Source: Pseudomonadota bacterium | Lineage (GTDB): Bacteria; Pseudomonadota; Alphaproteobacteria; UBA2136; UBA6156 | Direction: 5' to 3' | Length of the DNA stretch: 64,000 nt | Assembly (NCBI GenBank): GCA_016125035.1 | Contig: WGMN01000004.1 | Coordinates: 1 to 64,000, forward strand | Part shown: one piece after another, positions 48,019 through 55,701 of the stretch | How positions within the stretch are numbered: the stretch's first letter is position 1 | Layout of the letters: each line of letters begins with the position of its first letter | The notes under the pieces: model-generated | The model's input: the letters and a program-made list of their open reading frames with translations, nothing else | Databases searched by the model: none | Told to the model about the DNA's origin: nothing | Made by a program: the position numbers and the translations under genes

Positions 48019-49803
48019 ATGGCGCTAGGCAGTATCAACACCAGTGGGATCACCGTTGGCAGCGACGGTAAGTTGAGCGTATCCGGCTTTTCATCCGGCA
48101 TTGACTGGAAGAGCCTGATCGACGCCCAGATCGCCGCCAAGCGCGCCCCCGCCGTGACACTGGAAAACAACATTAAAACCAACAACACCCTGGCCACAGC
48201 CTACGGTGATTTGAAAACCAAGGTGCAGGCGGTGACCACCGCGTTGGATGCGTTGCGCGGCGCGCCGGGATCGACCACCAATGTGTTTAACGCCAAGACC
48301 GCCAGCGGCACCACTGCGGCGCTGGATACCGCGCCTTCGGGTTTTGTGCCGTCTTCCGTGGACAGCCTGGTGCTGACTTCCATCAGCAATACCGCCCAGG
48401 CCGCCACCCACACCTTTACCATTGAGCAGCTGGCCCAGGCCCACCAGATACGCACCGGCAGCTTTAGCAGCACCACCACCGCCCTGAGCGGGTTGGGCGC
48501 CACCGCCGGGACTTTTAGCATCAACGGCCAGAACATTGTGGTGAGCGCGAGCTCTACCCTTTTGGATTTGAAGAGCGCCATTAACAACTCTGGGGCCGGG
48601 GTGACCGCCACCATTGTGAGTGCGGATGCCGCCACCAACTACCTGGTGCTGACCTCGAACACCACAGGTGAAGACAATGCCATGACCCTGGGCGGCGATG
48701 GCGCCACCCTGGACAGCCTTGGCCTGACCACCGGCAGCGGCACGGTGATCGCCAACGAGCTTAAGCCCGCCAAGAACGCGATTATTGATGTGGACGGTAT
48801 TCCCGGCATTGAGCGTCAGACCAACCAGATAAGTGATGTGATTGACGGTGTGACGCTGAGTTTGCTTAAAGGCGAGCCCAACACCGAAATTACGCTGAAA
48901 ATTGAGCCGGACCTGAACACCATTAAGACCGCTGTGGGCAACTTTGTGACCGCCTACAACGATTTGAGGACTTTTTACACCGATCAGCGCACCGCCAGCG
49001 ACCGCAATGGCGATGGCACCGTGGACCCCAACGAAGTTGGCCCCCTGGCCTACGACAGCATGATGCGCGAAGTGATGGGCAAGTTGGGAGACATTATGGC
49101 CACCAGTGTGGACAGCGCCGCCGATGGCTACCAGAGTTTGAGCCAGATTGGTGTGGTGGTGCAGCAGGATTACAGCCTGGCGATCGATGACTCGATTATC
49201 GATAGCAAGCTTTTGACCAATGTGGACCAGGTGAAGAAGTTGTTCACCTTTAGCAGCAGCGTGAGCGACAGCCGCGTGACCGTGCTGGGCCGTACCGCCG
49301 ACACCGCCAACGGTACTTATTACCTGAATGTGGCAGGTACCGATGTGGACGGCAACATTACCGACGCCAACCTGCAAACCAGCGCCGGAGCCGGAAGTGG
49401 TGGAGCCAGCGACGGCAGTGTGACCCTGGCCGGCAAGAGCCTGATTGCCAACGACACCACCGCCGCCAACGGGTTGCAGTTGTTTTTTAGCGGTGGGGCA
49501 AGCCTGGGCAGTGTGGACGACATTGCGGTGACCGTGACGCGCGGTGTTGCCGACCAGTTTTATGACTACTTTAACAGTGTGACCACTGCCACTACCGGGC
49601 GTATTGATACCCTGGTGACTAACTTGCAGTCGCAGAACACCGATTACCAGAACCGGGTGGACACCATTGATGCCCGCCTGGAAACCACGCGGAGCACCTT
49701 GGAAGCCAAGTTCACCGCCATGGAAACGGCGTTGGCCAAGTTGCAGAGCGTGCAGAGCACGGTGCAGGGTTTTATTGACGCCGGCAACAAGAGCAGTAAC
49801 TAG
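48019..49803 (+). CDS. fliD: Flagellar filament cap protein FliD
   Basis: A 594-residue FliD (HAP2). It caps the growing filament and places flagellin monomers. The N-terminal segment has SVSGFSSGIDWKSLIDAQIA and a coiled-coil. The C-terminal helix (NTDYQNRVDTIDARLETTRS, LQSVQSTVQGF) is typical. It follows the FlaG-like gene and is 2 bases before fliS. Confidence 0.96.
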   Translation: MALGSINTSGITVGSDGKLSVSGFSSGIDWKSLIDAQIAAKRAPAVTLENNIKTNNTLATAYGDLKTKVQAVTTALDALRGAPGSTTNVFNAKTASGTTAALDTAPSGFVPSSVDSLVLTSISNTAQAATHTFTIEQLAQAHQIRTGSFSSTTTALSGLGATAGTFSINGQNIVVSASSTLLDLKSAINNSGAGVTATIVSADAATNYLVLTSNTTGEDNAMTLGGDGATLDSLGLTTGSGTVIANELKPAKNAIIDVDGIPGIERQTNQISDVIDGVTLSLLKGEPNTEITLKIEPDLNTIKTAVGNFVTAYNDLRTFYTDQRTASDRNGDGTVDPNEVGPLAYDSMMREVMGKLGDIMATSVDSAADGYQSLSQIGVVVQQDYSLAIDDSIIDSKLLTNVDQVKKLFTFSSSVSDSRVTVLGRTADTANGTYYLNVAGTDVDGNITDANLQTSAGAGSGGASDGSVTLAGKSLIANDTTAANGLQLFFSGGASLGSVDDIAVTVTRGVADQFYDYFNSVTTATTGRIDTLVTNLQSQNTDYQNRVDTIDARLETTRSTLEAKFTAMETALAKLQSVQSTVQGFIDAGNKSSN

Positions 49804-49805
49804 GC

Positions 49806-50264
49806 ATGACTGACCCGCGCAACCTGACCCATGAATACCTGCGGCGACAGATTGAAAACGCCACGCCCGCGCAGCAACTGGTGCTGCTTTATGACGGCGC
49901 GATTAAGTTTGTGCTGCGGGCGCGTGAGGCGATTGGCCAAGGGGACATTGAAGGCCGCTACAAGGCCAACCGGCGGGCGATGGAGATTGTAGGGTATTTG
50001 CTGGAAATTTTGGACATGGAGAAGGGAGGCGAAGTGGCCGCCCGCCTGCAGCGGATTTATACCTTTGTGTTGAAGAAGCTGATGGAAGTTGACTTTAAGA
50101 ACGATACCGCCAGCTGTGATGAGGTGGTGGAACACTTGCGCACCTTGCGTGCCAGCTGGTACCAGCTGGCCGAGCGCAACGCCATGCAGACGGCGGTGCC
50201 TGCCGCGGCCCCCGCCGCCAGCCAGGATGAGGCTGTGCCGGTGCGGCGCAGTGCGGTGGCCTAA
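49806..50264 (+). CDS. fliS: Flagellar export chaperone FliS
   Basis: A 152-residue four-helix bundle that binds the C-terminus of flagellin and prevents early polymerisation. The motif ATPAQQLVLLYDGAIKFVLRA at the first helix and the bundle up to ~130 fit FliS; a short Ala-rich tail follows. It begins 2 bases after fliD. Confidence 0.95.
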   Translation: MTDPRNLTHEYLRRQIENATPAQQLVLLYDGAIKFVLRAREAIGQGDIEGRYKANRRAMEIVGYLLEILDMEKGGEVAARLQRIYTFVLKKLMEVDFKNDTASCDEVVEHLRTLRASWYQLAERNAMQTAVPAAAPAASQDEAVPVRRSAVA

Positions 50265-50372
50265 AATAATGTAATTTCAGCTATATGGCGGTTTGGCGGG
50301 CAGGGGCCTTTTTTTTATGGACTGCCTTTGGCACAATGCACAAAATGACAATAACAAGGAAAGCCCCCGTTG

Positions 50373-50924
50373 ATGGCTGACGAAGCCACCCCCGCGCCGG
50401 AGAAACAGGAGGCCGCCGCCGAAGGCGAGCAGGCCAAGCCCGCCGGCGAAGGTGCCGAGGGGGCCGTGCCCGAAGATGCCGGCAAGGCCAAGAAAAAGCG
50501 CATGCTGATGATCGTGAGCGGCATTGTGGCCGTGGTGGGCATTGTTGTGGCGGTGGGCGTGGTGTTTTTTGTGGGCGGCGGCAAGCATGAAGACCAGGTT
50601 GCCACTTCTGCGCCTGAAGTGGCGATGATGGATATTCCCGAATTTACCGTGAATTTGCTGGGCGAGGAGCCTTCCACCCAGCACTTTATGAAAGTGAAAT
50701 TGGCGCTTGAGCTGGGACGCAAGGAAGACGTTGCGGTGGTGGAAAAGCTGCTGCCGCGCCTGCAGGATGACTGGAACGGCTTTTTGCGCCAGTTGCGGCC
50801 TGCCGATTTGCAGGGCAGTGCGGCGTTGTTCCGCGTGAAGGAGGGGCTGTTGCGCCGCGCCAGCCAGAGCATGGAGCCCGCCACCATTAAGGCGGTTTAC
50901 GTGCGCGAACTGGTGGTGCAGTAA
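50373..50924 (+). CDS. fliL: Flagellar basal-body protein FliL
   Basis: A 183-residue FliL. The disordered acidic N-terminus (1-40) is followed by one membrane helix (about 45-68, LMIVSGIVAVVGIVVAVGVV). The periplasmic domain (80-183) reads FTVNLLGEEPSTQHFMKVKL. FliL surrounds the stator and supports torque. The start ATG at 50373 is preferred over the TTG before it; AAGGAAAG lies upstream. The T-rich stretch before it (50310-50317) has no clear stem. Confidence 0.92.
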   Translation: MADEATPAPEKQEAAAEGEQAKPAGEGAEGAVPEDAGKAKKKRMLMIVSGIVAVVGIVVAVGVVFFVGGGKHEDQVATSAPEVAMMDIPEFTVNLLGEEPSTQHFMKVKLALELGRKEDVAVVEKLLPRLQDDWNGFLRQLRPADLQGSAALFRVKEGLLRRASQSMEPATIKAVYVRELVVQ

Positions 50925-50996
50925 AGAGCGCCGCACACCCTGTATATTGAAGGGATGGTATGTTAGACTGGCACACACAACAACAACCGTAGCCCC

Positions 50997-52088
50997 ATGA
51001 GCGACCAGACAGACGCCCCGCAAAAGAGCGAAGAAGAGCTGCTGAAAGAGTGGCAGAACATGGCCAGCGGCGATGCCGCGGGCAGCGATGGCGCGCCTGC
51101 GGGGGAAGGGTCGGTTGAAGGGCAGAAAATTCTCGACCAGAACGAAATTGACAGCCTGCTGGGGGTGGACAAAGGCGCAGGTGACGGCCAGAGCCGCGGG
51201 GTGAAGGCCCTGCTGGACCAGAGTGTGGTGAACTACGAAAAACTGCCGATGCTGGAGGTGGTTTACGATAAGTTTGAGCGCATCCTCTCTACCAGCTTGC
51301 GCCACTACACCGCCGACAACGTGGACGTGACGGTGATGAACATGACCAGCGTGCGCTTTGGCGACTACCTGAACCAGATACCGCTGCCCGCGGGCATTGT
51401 GGTGGTGAATGCGGTGGGGTTGGATGACTATGTGCTGCTGGTTTATGAGAGCAGCCTGATCTATGCCGTGGTGGATGTGATGCTGGGGGGGCGGAAATCG
51501 AAGCCCGTGCCGATCAGCGGGCGGCAGTTCACCGCCATTGAGCGCAAGATTTTGGACACCTTGACCGAGATTGTGTTGAAGGATCTGGGAGAGTCATTCG
51601 GGCCGATCGCGCCGGTGCAGTTCAAGGCCGAGCGCATGGAAGTGAACCCGCGCTTTACGGTGATCAGCCAGGAGGCCAACGTGGCCATTTTGGTGACCGT
51701 GAAGGTGAACCTGGAAGGCCGCGAGGGCAAAATGCAGTTTTGTTTGCCCTATGCCACGTTGGAGCCTATCCGTGAGCAGCTTTTGCAGCAGTTCATGGGG
51801 GAGAAGTTCGGCCAGGACAACATCTGGGAAAACCACCTGAGCCAGGAGCTTTATCATACCACCATGCGGTTGGACGCGGTGTTGGACAAGATGACGTTGC
51901 CGCTCTCGGAAGTGTTGGAATGGCGCGTGGGTGACACCGTGGTGCTGAATGCGCGCGAGTACTCGCCGATACAGCTGGAATGTGGCGGTGTGTTGAAGTT
52001 GGTGGGGACGATGGGGAGGTCTCTGGATTTTAAAGCGGTGAAGGTGAACCATACCATTACTGATTTGAACAACATGAAGCAAAGTTGA
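50997..52088 (+). CDS. fliM: Flagellar motor switch protein FliM
   Basis: A 363-residue FliM. The N-terminal segment contains ILDQNEIDSLLG, the CheY-P contact region. A middle CheC-like domain (about 80-265) is followed by a SpoA domain (about 280-355). It receives phosphorylated CheY and changes rotation. It is 72 bases after fliL and 1 base before the next gene. Confidence 0.96.
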   Translation: MSDQTDAPQKSEEELLKEWQNMASGDAAGSDGAPAGEGSVEGQKILDQNEIDSLLGVDKGAGDGQSRGVKALLDQSVVNYEKLPMLEVVYDKFERILSTSLRHYTADNVDVTVMNMTSVRFGDYLNQIPLPAGIVVVNAVGLDDYVLLVYESSLIYAVVDVMLGGRKSKPVPISGRQFTAIERKILDTLTEIVLKDLGESFGPIAPVQFKAERMEVNPRFTVISQEANVAILVTVKVNLEGREGKMQFCLPYATLEPIREQLLQQFMGEKFGQDNIWENHLSQELYHTTMRLDAVLDKMTLPLSEVLEWRVGDTVVLNAREYSPIQLECGGVLKLVGTMGRSLDFKAVKVNHTITDLNNMKQS

Positions 52089-52089
52089 G

Positions 52090-52614
52090 ATGGATCTTTA
52101 TCTGAACATTTTAAGCGTGGTGCTGTTGGGCCTGGTGGCCGGCCTGCTGATGGCGTTGTGGTGGCAGCTGCGTGACTGGAAGGCCAGTGTGCGCGAGGCC
52201 CCCTTGCTGGCCGAAACCATGGCCGAACAGCTGATGGCCGCGCGGCGCGGGCTGGAGGAATTGAAAAAGAACCTGGTTGCGCATGGGCCCGAGCTTTCTG
52301 GCCTGTTGAGCGAAGGTGGGAAAGTGCGGGTGGAATTGCAATTTTTACTGCAGCGGGCAGAGCAGCTGGCTGCCAAGCTGGAGGCCGGGCAGCCCCCACG
52401 GCGCGGTGAAGTGGTGGCAATGGTGGAAGAGGTGGCGGGGGCCAACGGCAAAGCGGTGCAGCTGAGCGAGCCTTCTCATGACCCGTTGGAAGACCTGCTG
52501 GCCGGGTTGCAGCAAAAGCCCGACAACGTGACGCCGATGCGCAAGCCCGGACGTAAGCGCATGGGGCCGGTGACCCAGGCGGAGCTTGAATTGCAGCAGA
52601 AAGTGGCCGGTTGA
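52090..52614 (+). CDS. DUF6468-like flagellar-operon protein
   Basis: A 174-residue protein with one N-terminal membrane helix (about 5-27), a helical, probably coiled-coil middle, and a disordered basic tail. Proteins of this type sit after fliM in alphaproteobacteria. The function is not known. Its stop overlaps the next ATG (TGATG). Confidence 0.65.
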   Translation: MDLYLNILSVVLLGLVAGLLMALWWQLRDWKASVREAPLLAETMAEQLMAARRGLEELKKNLVAHGPELSGLLSEGGKVRVELQFLLQRAEQLAAKLEAGQPPRRGEVVAMVEEVAGANGKAVQLSEPSHDPLEDLLAGLQQKPDNVTPMRKPGRKRMGPVTQAELELQQKVAG

Positions 52615-53204
52615 TGTTGCGCCTGTGCTTGGCCTTGGTGCTGCTGGCAGGGCCATTGGTGGCCCCGTTGTGGGCCGAAGAAACAGCGGCCAAGCCCAAG
52701 GAAGGCGAAGCCGCCGCCAGTGCCGGAGATGCGGCCAAGGATGAGGGCGGTTTGCCCGCCAACCAGGAGCGGGTTTACAGCCCCACCGAAACCCAGCTGC
52801 TGATGGAGCTGGAGCAGCAGCGGGTGGAGTTGGAGCGCCACACACAAGCGGTGGAGTTGCGCGAAAAGTTGGTGGATTTGATGGAACAGCGCCTGAACGG
52901 GCGGGTGGCCGAGCTGCAGGCCTTGAAAACCGAGCTGGAAGGGTTGTTGAAGAATGTTTCGGGCAAGGATGACAAGGAACTGGACCAGCTGGCGAGTATT
53001 TACGGCGCGATGAAGCCCGCCACTGCCGCCGGGGTGTTGAACAAGTTGGATAATGCCATTGTGCTGGATGTGCTTAAGCGTATGCCGCCGAAGAAGAGTG
53101 GCAAGATCATGGAATCGCTCGATCCGGCCAAGGCGCGCGTGCTCTCGGAAATGATGGCTGACCAGACGCCGTTGCCGCAGGTGAGCCCCACCACCCCCCT
53201 CTAA
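52614..53204 (+). CDS. motE: MotE-like periplasmic protein
   Basis: A 196-residue exported protein. It has a signal peptide (1-22), a disordered Ala/Glu stretch, a coiled coil (55-115), and a MgtE-N-like C-terminal domain (LASIYGAMKPATAAGVLNKL, VLDVLKRMPPKKSGKIMESL). MotE in rhizobia is a chaperone of the stator-associated MotC, so a motility role fits the context. The ATG at 52614 follows the previous stop by overlap; the track's TTG start (52611) is not needed. Confidence 0.75.
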   Translation: MLRLCLALVLLAGPLVAPLWAEETAAKPKEGEAAASAGDAAKDEGGLPANQERVYSPTETQLLMELEQQRVELERHTQAVELREKLVDLMEQRLNGRVAELQALKTELEGLLKNVSGKDDKELDQLASIYGAMKPATAAGVLNKLDNAIVLDVLKRMPPKKSGKIMESLDPAKARVLSEMMADQTPLPQVSPTTPL

Positions 53205-53404
53205 TGGGGAAAATGTAAGGTTGCCGAGGGGCCACGGTAGGGCGGGGGAACTGGTTGCGGGGCTGGAAAAGCCTCGCCACTTTGCTTACGATGCGGACAA
53301 CGGAGCCCCTGTCAGGTTTGATTTGCGGAGGCCCCCAAGAGTTTACCAGAGGTTGCGCAGGCCCCCATGTTTGCCAACACCCAAGAACAATAAGGACGAG
53401 ACTT

Positions 53405-53791
53405 ATGCCCGTAGACAAGAATATGCGGATTCTGGTGGTAGATGATGCCCAGACCATGCGGCGCATTATTGTAAACCTGCTGCGCCAGTTGGGCTTTACC
53501 AACATGGTGGAAGCTGATGACGGCACCACCGCCTGGGACCGTTTGCTGGCTGAACCGGTGGACTTTGTGATTTCTGACTGGAACATGCCCAAGATGACCG
53601 GCATCGATTTGCTGAAAAAAGTGCGCAGCGAAGACCGCTTTAAAGCGTTGCCCTTTATTATGGTGACCGCCGAAGGCAAACGCGAGAACGTGATCGCCGC
53701 GGTGCAGGCCGGGGTTTCCAACTATATCGTCAAGCCTTTCAACGCCGCCACGTTGAAGGAGAAGCTGACCAAGGTTGTCGGTGATTTTTAA
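53405..53791 (+). CDS. cheY: Chemotaxis response regulator CheY
   Basis: A 128-residue single receiver domain: the DD pair in ILVVDDAQTMRR, phospho-acceptor Asp in VISDWNMPKMTG, Thr in IMVTAEGK and Lys in YIVKPF. It carries the signal from CheA to FliM. The track ORF starts at 53255; the ATG at 53405 gives a normal CheY, and AAGGACGAG precedes it. The 200-base gap before it holds no clear promoter. Confidence 0.95.
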   Translation: MPVDKNMRILVVDDAQTMRRIIVNLLRQLGFTNMVEADDGTTAWDRLLAEPVDFVISDWNMPKMTGIDLLKKVRSEDRFKALPFIMVTAEGKRENVIAAVQAGVSNYIVKPFNAATLKEKLTKVVGDF

Positions 53792-53835
53792 CAACAACAA
53801 ACCTGTAAACTTGTTTAACAAAAAGGCCGCGTAAC

Positions 53836-54540
53836 ATGCCCGAACTTACCCTTAGCCAGCGTATTGCAATGCTGGAAGCAAGCCAGACCGGCGATACCAT
53901 CCCCGCCCAGCAGGTGTGGGACTTGGTGGAAGCGGTGAAGACCATGTTCGGCCAGCACGATGTGAGCAAGGGGGCGCAAAGCACCAGCCAGCTTTATCAT
54001 GAGCTGGGAGAGCTGGCGAAGTTCATCTCTGCCGCGAAAAAAGAACTGCAGCAGGTGAAGGAAAGCGACATTGCCAACCAGCAGTTGCCCACCGCCAGCA
54101 ACCACCTGGATGCCATTGTGCAGATGACCGAGCAGGCCACCGGCAAGATTATGGATGAGTGCGACAAGCTTTCCACCTTCCACAATAACATCCGCGAGCG
54201 TCTGGTGAATATGGACCCGCCGCTGGACCCCGATGCCCTGGCCGGTGTGGATGATGGCATTACCGAGGCGATGACCAGCATCACTCACATTTACGAGGCC
54301 TGTAACTTCCAGGACATTACCGTACAGCGTATCCAGAAAGTGGTGAAAGCCTTGCAGGAAGTGGAGCGTCAGGTATTGCGCATGGTGGTGGTGTTTGGCC
54401 TGATGGAAAACGAAGGCAAACTGGACGACGCCACCAAGGCTGAACTGCAAGAAGACGCCGCCTTGCTTAACGGCCCGCAGCTGAGCGGCCAGGGGCTGGA
54501 ACAGGACGACATTGACGATATACTTAGTAAGCTTTTGTAA
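53836..54540 (+). CDS. cheZ: Protein phosphatase CheZ
   Basis: A 234-residue helical CheZ that removes phosphate from CheY-P. The active region NFQDITVQRIQKVV has the catalytic Asp/Gln spacing (D-x-x-x-Q), and the C-terminal amphipathic end (DDIDDILSKLL) is the CheY-binding tail. CheZ is uncommon in alphaproteobacteria, where dephosphorylation usually uses other means. Its stop overlaps the cheB ATG. Confidence 0.93.
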   Translation: MPELTLSQRIAMLEASQTGDTIPAQQVWDLVEAVKTMFGQHDVSKGAQSTSQLYHELGELAKFISAAKKELQQVKESDIANQQLPTASNHLDAIVQMTEQATGKIMDECDKLSTFHNNIRERLVNMDPPLDPDALAGVDDGITEAMTSITHIYEACNFQDITVQRIQKVVKALQEVERQVLRMVVVFGLMENEGKLDDATKAELQEDAALLNGPQLSGQGLEQDDIDDILSKLL

Positions 54541-55577
54541 TGGCTGAACCTATTCGCGTATTGGTGGTGGATGACTCCTCGTTTATGAGGGGGGCCCTGG
54601 TGCGCATGATTGAGCGTGATCCGCGCTTTAAGGTAGTGGATGTGGGCCGCAACGGCCGCGAAGGGGTGGAAAAAGCCCAAGCCCTGAAGCCCGATGTGAT
54701 GACGCTGGATATTGAAATGCCCGAAATGAACGGGCTGGAAGCGTTGAAGGAGATTATGGCCAGCGTGAAGACGCCGGTGATTATGGTCTCGACCCTGACC
54801 GAAGCCGGCGCTGAGAGCACCATGAAGGCGTTGGAGCTGGGAGCGGTGGATTTTTTGCCCAAGGCGTTGAGCGACAAGGACAACAATATTTTTAAGGGTG
54901 CCGAGAATTTGCACGAGAAATTGCTGGCCGCCACCGGGGCGAGCAAGACCTCGCGCATAAGTGCGCCGGCGCCCTTGAAGGTTGGGTTGCCGCCGGTAAG
55001 CGGGGTGACCAAAGTGGATGCGCGGATTGTGGTGATTGGAAGCTCTACCGGAGGGCCAAAAGCCTTGCAGACGGTGATTAGCCAGTTGCCGAAAAACCTG
55101 CCGGTGCCGGTGGTGGTGGCGCAGCACATGCCCGCACAATTTACCAAGGCGCTGGCCCACCGTCTGGACGAAACCTGCACGCCGACGGTGAAGGAAATTG
55201 CCCACGGTGAGGTGATGCAGCCGGGGGTTGTTTATATTGCGCCGGGAGGCTACCACCTGCGGGTGGGTGCCACCGGGGTGAGCGTGGATGAAGACAAGGG
55301 TGAGAGCCCTTACAAGCCCAGTGTGGATGTGCTGGCGGAAAGCGTGCGCACCACCCTTGGCAAGCATGTTCTGGCGGTGATGTTGACCGGTATGGGCAAT
55401 GACGGCACACGCGAGTTTGTGGCGTTGAAAAAAGCCGGGGCGCACGTAATTGCGCAGGACCAGGCCAGCAGCGTGGTGTACGGCATGCCGCGTGCGGTGC
55501 TGGAGGCTGGTGGCGCGGATGAAGTGCTGCCGTTGGAGAAAATCGGCATGCGCATACGTGCCCTTTTAGGGGTTTAG
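54540..55577 (+). CDS. cheB: Chemotaxis glutamate methylesterase CheB
   Basis: A 345-residue CheB. The receiver (1-125, VLVVDDSSFMRG, phospho-acceptor Asp in TLDIEMPEMNG) is linked to a methylesterase domain with catalytic Ser in GSSTGGPKA, His in AQHMPAQFT and Asp in LTGMGNDGT. It demethylates and deamidates chemoreceptors. A terminator follows. Confidence 0.96.
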   Translation: MAEPIRVLVVDDSSFMRGALVRMIERDPRFKVVDVGRNGREGVEKAQALKPDVMTLDIEMPEMNGLEALKEIMASVKTPVIMVSTLTEAGAESTMKALELGAVDFLPKALSDKDNNIFKGAENLHEKLLAATGASKTSRISAPAPLKVGLPPVSGVTKVDARIVVIGSSTGGPKALQTVISQLPKNLPVPVVVAQHMPAQFTKALAHRLDETCTPTVKEIAHGEVMQPGVVYIAPGGYHLRVGATGVSVDEDKGESPYKPSVDVLAESVRTTLGKHVLAVMLTGMGNDGTREFVALKKAGAHVIAQDQASSVVYGMPRAVLEAGGADEVLPLEKIGMRIRALLGV

Positions 55578-55594
55578 GTAAGACCTTTGTTGCG

Positions 55595-55622
55595 GGGCGG
55601 CCGGGGTGGCCGCCCTTTGTTT
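55595..55622 (+). terminator. Terminator after cheB
   Basis: GGGCGGCC and GGCCGCCC form an 8-bp stem around GGGGT, then TTTGTTTG. Confidence 0.8.
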
Positions 55623-55701
55623 GTGCAAGGGGGTGCCGGGGGTGCGGGGGTTGGATTAGGATGGTGCTAACAATGCATAACAAAAGAGGAAACCCCGGGC
55701 C

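Noticed and set aside
50325-50345. TTTGGCACAATGCACAAA before fliL as a sigma-54 promoter
   Set aside because: The GG and GC elements are five bases apart instead of ten, and ten bases after GG the sequence is AA.
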